A stretch of DNA of 64,000 nucleotides. It comes from JASHVB01 sp963780805 (GTDB lineage Bacteria; Pseudomonadota; Alphaproteobacteria; Acetobacterales; Acetobacteraceae). The DNA lies in the NCBI GenBank assembly GCA_963780805.1, contig CAWADP010000025.1, positions 310,001 through 374,000 on the forward strand, written 5' to 3'. Of the stretch, positions 39,001 to 48,230 are shown piece by piece (the stretch's first letter is position 1; the number at the start of each line of letters is the position of its first letter). The notes beneath the pieces are model-generated. The model was not told where the DNA came from and did not search any database. It was given only the letters and a program-made list of their open reading frames with translations. The translations under genes were made by a program, and so were the position numbers.

Positions 39001-40803
39001 TTACCCCGCAAGCGCCTGGTCCAGATCCGCGATCAGATCCTGCGCCGACTCCAGCCCGATCGACAGCCGGATGACATCCGGCCCCGCGCCCGCCGCCAGC
39101 CGCTGTTCGTCCGACAACTGCCGGTGGGTGGTGGACGCCGGGTGCAGAATCAAGCTGCGCGTATCGCCGATATTGGCCAGGTGCGAGAAAAGTTGCACGC
39201 TTTCCACCAGTTTCACGCCGGCTTCGTAGCCACCCTTGACGCCGAAGGTGAACACCGCACCGGCGCCCTTCGGAAGGTACTTGCGCGCCAGCGCGTGGAA
39301 CGGACTGGACTCCAGACCGGCATAGGAAACCCACGCCACGCGCGGGTGACCCAATAGGAACTCCGCCACCTTCTGCGCGTTGGCGCAGTGGCGTTCCATG
39401 CGCACGTGCAGTGTCTCGATGCCGGTGATGGTGAGGAAAGCATTCATCGGCGCGAGCGTCGGCCCGAAGTCCCGCAACGCCACCGCGCGCGCCTTGGTGG
39501 TGAAGGCGAAGTCGCCGAAGTTCTCGTAGAAGCGCAGGCCGTGATAGGCCGGTTCCGGCTCGGTCAGCGCCGGGAACTTTCCGCTCGCTGCCCAGTCGAA
39601 TTTTCCCGACTCCACCACGATACCCCCAAGCGAGTTGCCGTGCCCATCGAGGAACTTCGTGGTCGAATGCGTCACCAGGTCGGCGCCCCATTCGAACGGA
39701 CGGCACAGATACGGGGTCGCCAGCGTATTGTCGACGATGAGTGGAATGCCGGCATCGTGCGCGATCTTCGCCACCGGCTCCAGATCGACGATGACACCGC
39801 CTGGATTGGCCAGGCTTTCGATGAAGATCGCCTTGCAGCTTGGGGTCAGCGCGCGGCGGAAATTCTCCGGATCGGTCGGATCGACAAAATGGCAGGTCCA
39901 GCCGAGCTTCTTGAACGACAGCCCGAACTGCGTCAGCGATCCGCCGTACAAGTTTCGCGATGCGACGAACTCATCGCCTTGTTCCAGCATGGTGGCGAAG
40001 ACCAGGAACTGCGCGGCGTGGCCGGATGCGGCGGCAACCGCGGCTCGGCCGCCTTCCAGGTTGGCGACGCGTTCCTCCAGCACGGCGACCGTGGGATTGT
40101 TCAGCCGCGCATAGATGTAGCCGAAATTATGCAGGTTGAAGAGCGACGCCGCGTGGTCCACGTCGTCAAAAACGTAGGCCGTGGTCTGGAAGATCGGCGT
40201 GGTCCGCGCGCCGGTGGTCGGATCGGGCGCGGCACCGGCATGGATGGCGCGGGTCTCGAACCCATAGACCATGTTGTGCGTGGGCATCGGCCGCGGCTTG
40301 GCATGACGCTCGGTGGGCGGCTCTGGCGCGCGGTTGCGGATGATGTTCGAATTGACCCCGCTCCACGAAAGCTCGCCGCACAGCCGGCCGAATTCGATCT
40401 TCGGGCAGCGGTTCATGATGACTTCGATGCCGGCGGCCTCAGCCCGCGCAGCGGCTTCGTCATTGCGGACGCCGAGCTGCATCCACACCACCTTGGCGCC
40501 GATCGCGATGGCATCCTCGACGATCGGCGGCACCTGATCGGACGCGCGGAAGATATCGACCATGTCGATTTTCTCGGGGATGTCGCGCAGCGAGGCATAG
40601 ACCTGCTCGCCCAGCAGCTCCCGCCCCGCGGCGGTGGGATTAACAGGGACGACGCGATAGCCTTTGCCTTGCAGGTACTTCATGACGAAGTAGCTGGGTC
40701 GGTTCCAGTTGGTGGATGCGCCGACCATCGCAATGGTGCGTACGCTTGCCAGGATGCGGCGGAGCTTCGCGTCGGCATAGGGAAGCGGATCGATCGCCGT
40801 CAT
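39001..40803 (-). CDS. CoA-binding domain fused to O-acetylhomoserine sulfhydrylase
   Basis: A 600-residue ORF with two parts. Residues 11-145 are a YccU-type CoA-binding Rossmann domain (AMVGASTNWNRPSY, VVPVNPTAAG, GAKVVWMQLG). Residues 180-600 are a complete Cys/Met-metabolism PLP enzyme of the MetY type (GFETRAIHAGAAPDPTTGA), with PLP lysine K383 in THSTTKFLDGHG. MetY makes homocysteine from O-acetylhomoserine and sulfide. In relatives these are usually two adjacent genes; here no stop separates them, and the linker (residues 158-176) is Pro-rich. ATG 40803 has GGAG upstream; ATG 40830 is possible. Confidence is high for both domains, moderate that one polypeptide is made. Confidence 0.85.
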   Translation of the reverse strand: MTAIDPLPYADAKLRRILASVRTIAMVGASTNWNRPSYFVMKYLQGKGYRVVPVNPTAAGRELLGEQVYASLRDIPEKIDMVDIFRASDQVPPIVEDAIAIGAKVVWMQLGVRNDEAAARAEAAGIEVIMNRCPKIEFGRLCGELSWSGVNSNIIRNRAPEPPTERHAKPRPMPTHNMVYGFETRAIHAGAAPDPTTGARTTPIFQTTAYVFDDVDHAASLFNLHNFGYIYARLNNPTVAVLEERVANLEGGRAAVAAASGHAAQFLVFATMLEQGDEFVASRNLYGGSLTQFGLSFKKLGWTCHFVDPTDPENFRRALTPSCKAIFIESLANPGGVIVDLEPVAKIAHDAGIPLIVDNTLATPYLCRPFEWGADLVTHSTTKFLDGHGNSLGGIVVESGKFDWAASGKFPALTEPEPAYHGLRFYENFGDFAFTTKARAVALRDFGPTLAPMNAFLTITGIETLHVRMERHCANAQKVAEFLLGHPRVAWVSYAGLESSPFHALARKYLPKGAGAVFTFGVKGGYEAGVKLVESVQLFSHLANIGDTRSLILHPASTTHRQLSDEQRLAAGAGPDVIRLSIGLESAQDLIADLDQALAG

Positions 40804-40843
40804 GGGGCATGCTCCTTCCAGTGACGTCACTGCGCTCTTGTGG

Positions 40844-40920
40844 TCATTGCGGGGAGCGCAGCGACGAACGAATTTGCCGGGGGCAGGAGATTGCTTCGTC
40901 GCTGCGCTGCTCGCAATGAC
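40844..40920. repeat. Dispersed palindromic repeat, family A, copy 2
   Basis: Left end tcattgcggggagcgcagcga, right end gcttcgtcgctgcgctgctcgcaatgac. The ends are complementary and match copies at 42866 and 28435. It lies between the MetY-fusion start and the transglycosylase stop. Confidence 0.8.
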
Positions 40921-40950
40921 AGCAGCCGCGTGACGGCAGCGACCCGCGGA

Positions 40951-41916
40951 CTACGCCAGCAGGTCGTCGCCCAACAGCCCCACCGCCAGAGCATAGAAAT
41001 CCGACGGATTGTAGCGCCGGATCGCTGTGAAGTTCGGATACACCACGAACGCCTCACCCGCCGCGCCATCCGGCAGCAGGACCGCAGCACTGACGTCCGC
41101 GGCCGCGTACCAGCGCCCCGCCAGCGGCCGGACGCCTTGCTTCGCCCACGCCGCCAGCGGCCGCCGCGCATCGCGTCCCACAGCGGCGGTATCGAACTCC
41201 GCGGGCAGGATCACTGCCTGGCCCCAGGTCTGACCCGAACGCCAGCCGCACTGCTCGAGGTAGTTGGCAATCGAGGCCAGTACGTCCGCCCGGTTGGTCC
41301 AGATGTTCCGCCGGCCGTCCCCGGTGAAATCGACGGCGTAACGCAGGTAGCTGCTGGGCATGAATTGCGGCTGGCCCATCGCGCCGGCATAGCTGCCGGT
41401 CATGCCGGGGGACGTCACGTCGCCGTGATCCAGGATGCGTAGCGCGGCCATCAGTTCCGGACGGAAGAAGCTGGCGCGGCGGCCGTCCCAGGCCAGCGTG
41501 GCCAGCGCATCCACCACTTTGAAATCCCCGCTCAGAGCACCGAAGCTGGATTCAAGCCCCCAGATCCCGGTGATCACTGCGGGGCCGACGCCAAACCGCT
41601 CCTGGACCGCTCGCAGCAGGTTGAGATTGTCGCGCACCGCGGCGCGGCCGGCGGCGATGCGCTTGTCTGTGATCAGCAGGTGGCGGTACTGCGCCCAGGT
41701 CATGGTGAACTCGGGCTGGTGGCGGTCGCGCTCCAGCACCTTGGGGTTCGGCGCCAAGCCGGTCAGCGCGGCGTGCAGAACCGCGGGGGAGATCCCCTCG
41801 CGCCGCGCCTCGGTCCAGATGCCGGCCAGAAAATCGGTGAAAGTCGCAGGTGCGGCCTGCGCTTTTGCGGCGAGGGTCGCGGGGATGGCAGCTAGCAGCA
41901 GGCGGCGAGTCAGCAT
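40951..41916 (-). CDS. Lytic murein transglycosylase, MltB family
   Basis: A 321-residue periplasmic muramidase. The signal peptide starts with a twin-arginine-like MLTRRLLLAAIPA and ends near AQAAPA. The catalytic Glu is E122 in GIWGLESSFGAL. SYAGAMGQPQFMPSSYLRYAVDF and DVLASIANYLEQCGW are MltB signatures. It cleaves peptidoglycan glycan strands to 1,6-anhydro products. The start at ATG 41916 removes an Arg/Gly-rich leader that only reflects the repeat upstream. No lipobox is present, so a soluble (Slt35-like or MltB2) form is expected. Confidence 0.9.
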   Translation of the reverse strand: MLTRRLLLAAIPATLAAKAQAAPATFTDFLAGIWTEARREGISPAVLHAALTGLAPNPKVLERDRHQPEFTMTWAQYRHLLITDKRIAAGRAAVRDNLNLLRAVQERFGVGPAVITGIWGLESSFGALSGDFKVVDALATLAWDGRRASFFRPELMAALRILDHGDVTSPGMTGSYAGAMGQPQFMPSSYLRYAVDFTGDGRRNIWTNRADVLASIANYLEQCGWRSGQTWGQAVILPAEFDTAAVGRDARRPLAAWAKQGVRPLAGRWYAAADVSAAVLLPDGAAGEAFVVYPNFTAIRRYNPSDFYALAVGLLGDDLLA

Positions 41917-41980
41917 ACCGGCTGTTTGCCATGCCGCGCCGTGCCGCTGCAAACAATTTGGCGCCCGCCGAGGTAACCCG

Positions 41981-42057
41981 CTGCAGCATCCCCTGCGGCA
42001 CCCCCCTGCGGCACCCCCCTGCGGCACCCCCCTGCGACATCCGCCTGCGACACCCCG
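41981..42057 (+). repeat. 13-bp tandem repeat array
   Basis: Six consecutive units of ctgcggcaccccc or close variants start at 41981, 41993, 42006, 42019, 42032 and 42045. The three central copies are identical and the flanking ones are diverged. The array lies in the divergent gap between the transglycosylase and the GST gene. Confidence 0.85.
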
Positions 42058-42113
42058 TCGCGACGCTCAACCGGCGCTTGGCGCGGCGCGCAGCGGGGTG
42101 CCATAAGCGCCGC

Positions 42114-42782
42114 ATGCGCTCGCTCTACCACCTGCCGCTGTCGCCGTTCTCCCGCAAGGTCCGCCTGGTTCTGGCCGAGAAACGCCTGCCGCACGAACTG
42201 CGCCTGGAGAAGGTGTGGGAACGCCGATTAGAGTACCTGGAGCTGAACCCCGCCGGCACCGTGCCGACCCTGGTGGAGGACAACGGCCTGGCGATCGCCG
42301 ATTCCAACGTGATCTGCGAATACCTGGAAGAAGCCTATCCGGACATCAGCCTGATGGGCCGCACGCTGGCCGAGCGCGTGGAAGTCCGCCGTCTGGTCGC
42401 CTGGTTCGACGGCAAGTTCGCCGCCGAAGTCACGCGCAACCTGGTCGGAGAAAAATTCATGAAGCGGCTGACCGGCCGCGGCAATCCCGATGCGGCGGCG
42501 ATGCGCACCGGATACCTGGCGTTGCGCTATCACACCGAATACCTCGGCTGGCTGGCGGAGACGCGGAAATGGCTGGCTGGTGGGGCACTGTCGCTGGCGG
42601 ATTTCGCCGCGGCGGCGCACCTGTCCTGCCTCGACTTCATCGGCGACGTGGACTGGTCGATTTCTGCCCCAGCCAAGGAATGGTACGCGCGGATCAAGTC
42701 CCGGCCGAGTTTTCGCGGGTTGCTGTCGGACCGCGTGCCGGGCATCACGGCGCCGGAGCATTACGCGGACCTGGATTTCTAA
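42114..42782 (+). CDS. Glutathione S-transferase family protein
   Basis: A 222-residue protein. The thioredoxin-like N-terminal domain has the active-site loop LPLSPFSRKVRLVLAEK (Ser-containing, residues 8-24), cis-Pro GTVPTLVED and the glutathione gamma-Glu site ADSNVICEYLE. The all-helical C-terminal domain ends with ALSLADFAAAAHLSCLD. It conjugates or reduces electrophiles with glutathione. ATG 42114 fits the family. The frame open upstream crosses the tandem repeat. Confidence 0.9.
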   Translation: MRSLYHLPLSPFSRKVRLVLAEKRLPHELRLEKVWERRLEYLELNPAGTVPTLVEDNGLAIADSNVICEYLEEAYPDISLMGRTLAERVEVRRLVAWFDGKFAAEVTRNLVGEKFMKRLTGRGNPDAAAMRTGYLALRYHTEYLGWLAETRKWLAGGALSLADFAAAAHLSCLDFIGDVDWSISAPAKEWYARIKSRPSFRGLLSDRVPGITAPEHYADLDF

Positions 42783-42865
42783 ATCCGCAACGGGGTACCG
42801 GGTGAGGGGGCTGGCGTCGGCCATTGAGTGCTGCGATCCTGACGCTTCGATGCTGTCGGCTCACT

Positions 42866-42947
42866 GTCATTGCGAGCGAAGCGAAGCAAACTCCCGAAGA
42901 GTTCGCACGTCACTCGTGGGAGATTGCTTCGCTGCGCTCGCAATGAC
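42866..42947. repeat. Dispersed palindromic repeat, family A, copy 3
   Basis: Left end gtcattgcgagcgaagcgaagca, right end gattgcttcgctgcgctcgcaatgac. Inner halves contain ctcccga and tgggaga. This is the best-preserved copy and forms a long stem. It lies between the GST and oxyR genes. Confidence 0.85.
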
Positions 42948-43010
42948 ACCTGCCCGGGCGGGCACCAACCGCCAAAGTCGAAGTAGCGGGGGTCGAGGTA
43001 GCGGGGCTTT

Positions 43011-43976
43011 TCAAGGTTTAGTACGCAGCGCTCCCGCACGGTTCGCAGACCCGGTCAGCGCGTCGATCGGTTCGACGCTGTCGGGCAACTGGTTCCGGAT
43101 GAACCGGCCGAATACGTCCAGGTCCTCGGCGCGCGGGTAGCTCGCGCGCCATAACAGGCCGATGTGTCTATGGGCGTTGGCGGCCTGCAGCGGCCGCACC
43201 GCCAGCCGCTCGTGCCGTGCCGTCAAGTGAGGCACGGCCATGGCCGGCAGCAGAGTGCAGCCGAGACCCGCCGCAACCATTTCCGAGATCGTCTCCAGAC
43301 TGGTGGCACGGAAGTCGTCGCTTGGCCCATGTCGATCGGCGGATTGCTCGCCGCACACCGCCAGGGCCTGGTCACGCAGACAATGGCCTTCGTCGAGCAA
43401 GAGCAGGTGCTCCTTCGCCAGTTCGCTTTCGGTCACCACCGGCCGGTTGGCCAGGGCATGCTCGGTGGGGCAGGCGAAGCAGAATGGCTCGCGGAACAGC
43501 GGCATCGAGCGGTAGACGCTGCCCTGCTCGGGCAGTGCGATCAGCAGCACGTCCAGCGAGAAGGCGTCGAGCGCGTCGAGCAGGTTGTCCGTCAGGTCCT
43601 CACGTAGGACCAGGCGAAGCCGCGGAAAGACATCATGCAGCCGCTTGAGCAACAACGGCAGGATATACGGGCTGAGCGTCGGAATGATGCCGAGGCGCAG
43701 CACGCTGGTCAGTGCGCCGATCCCATTGCGGACCAGTTCGGAGATTTGCTCGGCCTCCTCCATCATACGACGCGCATGTGCCACGACGCTTTCGCCCATC
43801 GGTGTGAGCATGACAACACGCGTGGATCGCTCGACCAGCGGCACACCGAGCGTCTCTTCCAGCTTGCGCAATTGGCTGCTGAGTGTCGGTTGCGTGATGC
43901 CGCAGCGCTCCGCCGCGCGGCCGAAATGCCGCAGGTCTGCTACCGCGACCAGGTAGCGCAGCTCGGCAAGGGTCAT
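43011..43976 (-). CDS. oxyR: Hydrogen-peroxide regulator OxyR
   Basis: A 321-residue LysR-type regulator with helix-turn-helix at 18-40 (FGRAAERCGITQPTLSSQL). The peroxide-sensing cysteines fall at C199 and C208 (DEGHCLRDQALAVCG), the same positions as in E. coli OxyR, which form a disulfide on oxidation. It should activate catalase and peroxidase genes; none is adjacent. Confidence 0.93.
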   Translation of the reverse strand: MTLAELRYLVAVADLRHFGRAAERCGITQPTLSSQLRKLEETLGVPLVERSTRVVMLTPMGESVVAHARRMMEEAEQISELVRNGIGALTSVLRLGIIPTLSPYILPLLLKRLHDVFPRLRLVLREDLTDNLLDALDAFSLDVLLIALPEQGSVYRSMPLFREPFCFACPTEHALANRPVVTESELAKEHLLLLDEGHCLRDQALAVCGEQSADRHGPSDDFRATSLETISEMVAAGLGCTLLPAMAVPHLTARHERLAVRPLQAANAHRHIGLLWRASYPRAEDLDVFGRFIRNQLPDSVEPIDALTGSANRAGALRTKP

Positions 43977-44367
43977 GGGTACTGCCCCTATTCACGGCGT
44001 CTATTGATGAAATCGCATCTTTAGATTGGACAAATCGCCAGTCGCCGGCAAGGCTGCGCCCAACCGCCATGGACGAAAAGCAGCAGGGAGGTACACCGAT
44101 GCCGCAGCGTGTGGTCTGCATCTTGTCGCTGGCCGTTCCAGGCTGTTTGCAATACCGGAGAGCCCGCGGCAACTCTTCGGACGCGCAGGTTAGGAAGCGC
44201 ACCGTGAGTGCTGGCCCGAAGGCATACGAGGCTGCAATGCGGCCGGACGCACTGCCAAAACAGGTTCAACCGCAACGCTTGCGCGTGAGCGAGCTCGCGC
44301 CTAGCGTTGCGTGCGGAGGATGGTAGCTACTCAGGACCGTCATTTTGCTTCAGTGGGAGGGACGAAC
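43977..44367. other. Divergent intergenic region
   Basis: About 390 bases between oxyR and the DUF1800 gene, expected to carry promoters for both. The short AT-richer start (ttgatgaaatcgcatctttag around 44004) may include the oxyR promoter. No ORF is convincing. Confidence 0.4.
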
Positions 44368-45774
44368 ATGGCAAACCGAGACGACATCGCATTGATGGCT
44401 CACCTGATGCGCAGGGCTGGCTTCGGCGCGACGCGTGATGAACTGGAGACGCGCGTGGTCAAGGGCTACGACGCCACCGTCGAGGAGCTGCTGAACCCCG
44501 GATCACAGCCCCCGGTGGATCCTTACACCTTGCTGCGGCATCAACCCGCGGCCTTGTTGCCAGGCGGGCAGCCCCCGATGGGCAACGTCAACTACATGTA
44601 CTATCTGGTGAATACCAAGCGGCCGCTCGAAGAAAAGATGGCGCTGTTCTGGCACAGCGTGTTCGCGACCGGCAACTCGAAGGTCGACAACTACGACCAG
44701 TTGCTGGAGCAGATCGATTTGTTCCGCAAGCACGGTATGGGCAACTATCGCGACCTGCTGGTGAAGATCGCGAAGAACCCGACGATGCTCTTCTGGCTGG
44801 ACAACAACCAGAATCACGGCACCGCGGTGAATGAGAACTGGGGCCGTGAGCTGCTGGAGCTGTTCAGCCTCGGCGCCGGCAATTACACCGAAACGGACGT
44901 GCGCGAGGCGTCACGCGCGTTCACCGGCTGGACGTTCGAGACCAAGCTGCCACGCCTGCCCTACGGGCGGTTTCCGTGGAAGTTCGAATACCGCGCGGAA
45001 GACCACGACGACGGCGAGAAGGTGTTCCTCGGCCACAAGGGCAACCTGAACGGCGAGGACATCATCGATATCGTCGTGCAGCAGCCGGCGTGCGCCAAAT
45101 TCATCTGCCGGCACCTGTACAACTTCTTCGTTGCCGATGAGCCGCAGGTGCCTGCCTGGTCGATCGAGCAGCCGCGCGATCCGCAGGCGATCGACGCGCT
45201 TTGCAAGGTGTTCGCCAACTCGAAGGGCGAGATGACGCCGGTGCTGCGCGCGCTGTTCAAGTCCGACTTCTTCAAGAAAGCCCGCTATCAGCATCTGAAG
45301 TCGCCTGCCGAGGTTGTCGTCGGCACGCTGCGCCTGGTTGGCGGGTACGAACTGCCGAAGCCGGGCTATGGCGAGCTGTCGATGCAGCCTTCCTATATGG
45401 GACAGGACCTGCTGAACCCGCCGTCGGTCGAGGGCTGGCATACCGGCAAGGAGTGGATCAACAGCGGTTCGCTCATGTCGCGTATCAACTTCGTCGCGGC
45501 TCAGGTCGGCAACCCTGACATGCCTGGCGTACAGAAGATCATCGAGCGGCTGAAGGCGCAGAAAACGACGAAGCCGGAGCAACTGGTGGACAACTGTCTC
45601 GAGTTGCTTGGCCCGGTCGAGGTCGAAGCCAATACCAAGAAGGAGCTTACCGACCAGGCGAAGACATGGGGCGATATCCGCTGGGACAACGCCGCCAACG
45701 CCCGGAACGCCGCACAGCGTGCCGCCGAAATGCTGCAGCTCATCGCGGCGACGCGCGAATACCAGTTCGGTTGA
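44368..45774 (+). CDS. DUF1800 family protein
   Basis: A 468-residue protein with the family's usual features: RRAGFGATRDELE near 13-25, PLEEKMALFWHSVFAT near 90-105, NENWGRELLELFSLG near 154-168, ASRAFTGWTF, and LNPPSVEGWHTGKEWINS near 350. The N-terminus has no signal peptide, unlike many exported members. The start is ATG 44368 with gggaggg upstream. Genes of DUF1800 and DUF1501 form conserved pairs across bacteria, with unknown function. The DUF1501 gene follows after 31 bases. Confidence 0.9.
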   Translation: MANRDDIALMAHLMRRAGFGATRDELETRVVKGYDATVEELLNPGSQPPVDPYTLLRHQPAALLPGGQPPMGNVNYMYYLVNTKRPLEEKMALFWHSVFATGNSKVDNYDQLLEQIDLFRKHGMGNYRDLLVKIAKNPTMLFWLDNNQNHGTAVNENWGRELLELFSLGAGNYTETDVREASRAFTGWTFETKLPRLPYGRFPWKFEYRAEDHDDGEKVFLGHKGNLNGEDIIDIVVQQPACAKFICRHLYNFFVADEPQVPAWSIEQPRDPQAIDALCKVFANSKGEMTPVLRALFKSDFFKKARYQHLKSPAEVVVGTLRLVGGYELPKPGYGELSMQPSYMGQDLLNPPSVEGWHTGKEWINSGSLMSRINFVAAQVGNPDMPGVQKIIERLKAQKTTKPEQLVDNCLELLGPVEVEANTKKELTDQAKTWGDIRWDNAANARNAAQRAAEMLQLIAATREYQFG

Positions 45775-45805
45775 CACATCGAGATATTGAAGAGGAGCAA
45801 CGAAA

Positions 45806-46945
45806 ATGTCTGCGACACAGGCAACCCAGAAAGACCCGGTGCTGGTGGTGCTGCAGCTCACGGGCGGCAACGACTACCTCAACACCGTGATTCCGTACAA
45901 CAACGGGCTGTATCGAGATAATCGCAGGGCGGTCGGCATCGCCGACAGCGACATGATCCATCTCGATCAGGCGCACGCCATGCCGTCCTACATGGCGCCG
46001 CTGAAGAAGTTCTGGGACGACGACAAGCTCGCCATCATGCATGGTGTCGGCTATCTCGATTCGCCGCGATCGCACTTCCGCTCCATGGACATCTGGCACA
46101 CCTGCGAGGCCGAAAAGGTCGGCACCGAGGGTTGGCTGGGCCGCGTGGTGCGCGAGTTCGATCCGAAGAAGGAGAACGTCGTCACCTGCGTCAGCTTCGG
46201 ACCGTGCCTGTTCCGCGCGCTGTCGGTGCCCAACGTTCCGGTCGCCTGCGTGGCTGGTCCGCTGGAGCAATACGGCTTCCTGCCGACGATCCGCGACCAG
46301 GATCAGCGGTTGAAGGTGCTGGAAACGTTCTCGCACATGTATCAACCGATCGAGGGCAGCGGGGTGATGGACTATCTCGGCACCACCGGACTCGATGGAC
46401 TGAAGGGTGCCGACATCCTGAAGGTGGCGCCGAGCCTCTACAAGTCCGACATCCAGTACCCGAACACCACGATCGCCCAGAAGCTGCGCGGCATCGCGCA
46501 GGTGCATCTGGCGAACCTTGGCACGCGGGTGTTCTACTGCGACCATGGCAGCTTCGACTCGCATGCCGGCCAAGCGCCGCTGCACGCGGGGCTGTGGACC
46601 GCGGTCACCGAAGGCCTCGACGCCTTCATGACCGACCTGCGCGCACACGACGCGGCTGACAACGTCATCGTCCTGATGTTCTCGGAGTTCGGCCGCCGCG
46701 TGCGTGACAACGGCTCCGGCACCGATCACGGCGCTGCCGGCGCGACGTTCGTGCTGGGCGAGAAAGTGAAGGGGGGCCATTACGGCGAATACCCGTCGAT
46801 GGACGCCGGCAAGCTGGTGCAGGGCGACCTGAACCCAAGCATGGACTTCCGCAGCATCTACACAACCATTCTCGACAAGTGGCTCGGCGTGAATCCGGCG
46901 CCGATCGTGAACGGCACTTACGAGAAGCCGGCCTTCCTGCACTGA
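45806..46945 (+). CDS. DUF1501 family protein (sulfatase-like fold)
   Basis: A 379-residue protein with QLTGGNDYLNTVIPY near 17-31, GVGYLDSPRSHFRSMDIWHT near 80-99 (shown as one motif), and SEFGRRVRDNGSGTDHGAAGATFVLG near 291-316 (ending in the FGR...DHG signature). These Asp and His motifs resemble alkaline-phosphatase-superfamily metal sites. Most family members carry a Tat signal; this one starts MSATQATQKDP with no signal, so both DUF partners appear cytoplasmic here. It is co-transcribed with DUF1800. Its biochemical role is unknown. Confidence 0.9.
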   Translation: MSATQATQKDPVLVVLQLTGGNDYLNTVIPYNNGLYRDNRRAVGIADSDMIHLDQAHAMPSYMAPLKKFWDDDKLAIMHGVGYLDSPRSHFRSMDIWHTCEAEKVGTEGWLGRVVREFDPKKENVVTCVSFGPCLFRALSVPNVPVACVAGPLEQYGFLPTIRDQDQRLKVLETFSHMYQPIEGSGVMDYLGTTGLDGLKGADILKVAPSLYKSDIQYPNTTIAQKLRGIAQVHLANLGTRVFYCDHGSFDSHAGQAPLHAGLWTAVTEGLDAFMTDLRAHDAADNVIVLMFSEFGRRVRDNGSGTDHGAAGATFVLGEKVKGGHYGEYPSMDAGKLVQGDLNPSMDFRSIYTTILDKWLGVNPAPIVNGTYEKPAFLH

Positions 46946-46961
46946 GACGACCGCTGCCTAC

Positions 46962-46988
46962 CCCTCCCGTTCACACCGAACGGGAGGG
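46962..46988 (+). terminator. Stem-loop between DUF1501 and NHL genes
   Basis: The arms ccctcccgttc (46962-46972) and gaacgggaggg (46978-46988) are perfectly complementary around a five-base loop. No T-run follows, so it may attenuate or protect the transcript rather than terminate it. Confidence 0.55.
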
Positions 46989-47018
46989 TGCAATTCTACG
47001 ATGTGACGGGAGGAAATC

Positions 47019-48119
47019 ATGGCGCTTACGACGGTCGTACGGGGCAGGGCTTATGACTGGAGTCATGCCATCGGGCGCGGTGCCGCGACGGGCACGGGTT
47101 TCAACTATGTGCAGACGATGTGTCTGGGAAACGATGGCGACCTTTATACCGCCAACCGCGGCAACGAAAACAATTTCGGCATGCGTGTGAACCGCATCAG
47201 GCTTGGCGGCGCGGGCGATGAGGAACTGCTCGCCGAATTCTTCCAGCATGGTCAAGGCGACGGGAAGGCGACCTGGCCATTCGGTGTTGCCGTCGGCAGC
47301 GGCGGCCGCGTCTTTGTCTCGGATGAGTGGACCAACACCATCTCGGTGTTCGACGCCAACGGCAAGTTCCAATACAAATGGGGCCAGACCGGCAGTGGCG
47401 ACGGCGAGTTGCTGCGGCCGGCTGGCTTGGCATGCGAGAAGAACGGCAACCTGATCGTCGTGGACAGCGGCAACAGCCGGCTGCAGGTGTTCACGCCGGA
47501 GGGCAAGCTGGTCGCCACCTGCGGCAAGGCGGGATCAGGCCCGGGCGAGTTCAATCAGCCCTGGGGCATCACGCTTGATCAGGCCGGCAACATGTACATT
47601 GCCGACTGGAAGAACCACCGTGTGCAGAAGTTGTCGCCGCAGGGCCACTTCCTGATGAGCATCGGGCAGTACGGCGAAGTCCCGCGTTCGGACGATGCCT
47701 TCGCGGTCACCTACCTCGGGCCGTTCGTCTCCAGTCTGCGGCCCTCCAGCTATCCCAAGGCCGGATTGCTCAATCACCCAACCGATGTGGCGGTGGATCC
47801 GGACGGCGACATCTATGTCACCGACTGGGGCAACCATAGGGTCTCCATTTTCGAGGCCGATGGCACACCATTGACCAACCTGTACGGGGACGCGCAGGTG
47901 ATGTCGAAGTGGGGCCAGCAGAGCGTCGATGCCAACCCGGACATGATGAAGGCGTACCGCCGGGTGCGAAACCTGGAGCCACTATGGCGTTTCTGCTTTC
48001 CAACTGCGGTCGATTTCAATTCTGCGACCGACGAGATCATCGTGGCTGACAGCCAGCGGAACCGCCTGCAGGTCTATCGCAAGGTTCGCGATTACGTCGA
48101 CTTCCAGGCGAACCTCTAG
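47019..48119 (+). CDS. NHL-repeat beta-propeller protein
   Basis: A 366-residue protein of about six NHL blades. Repeated motifs include WPFGVAV...VFVSDEWTNTISVFD, LRPAGLAC...LIVVDSGNSRLQVF, FNQPWGITL...MYIADWKNHRVQKL, LNHPTDVAV...IYVTDWGNHRVSIF and a final IIVADSQRNRLQVY. NHL propellers bind proteins, RNA or small ligands, or act as lyases. No signal peptide is visible. It follows the DUF1800/DUF1501 pair, and all three lack export signals. Confidence 0.85.
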   Translation: MALTTVVRGRAYDWSHAIGRGAATGTGFNYVQTMCLGNDGDLYTANRGNENNFGMRVNRIRLGGAGDEELLAEFFQHGQGDGKATWPFGVAVGSGGRVFVSDEWTNTISVFDANGKFQYKWGQTGSGDGELLRPAGLACEKNGNLIVVDSGNSRLQVFTPEGKLVATCGKAGSGPGEFNQPWGITLDQAGNMYIADWKNHRVQKLSPQGHFLMSIGQYGEVPRSDDAFAVTYLGPFVSSLRPSSYPKAGLLNHPTDVAVDPDGDIYVTDWGNHRVSIFEADGTPLTNLYGDAQVMSKWGQQSVDANPDMMKAYRRVRNLEPLWRFCFPTAVDFNSATDEIIVADSQRNRLQVYRKVRDYVDFQANL

Positions 48120-48144
48120 GTTCGGCCCTGGGGTCTAGCTTCAG

Positions 48145-48178
48145 CGGGGCGCGTGGTGTGAAGGCACCACGCGCCCCG
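48145..48178 (+). terminator. Strong stem-loop terminator after NHL gene
   Basis: The arms cggggcgcgtggtg (48145-48158) and caccacgcgccccg (48165-48178) pair perfectly over 14 bases, followed by tt. It sits 25 bases after the NHL stop, and the convergent tRNA lies beyond. Confidence 0.7.
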
Positions 48179-48230
48179 TTCGCGTATCACGTATGACAGG
48201 GCATCGAATTGCTCGGGCATCGATTGCTGG

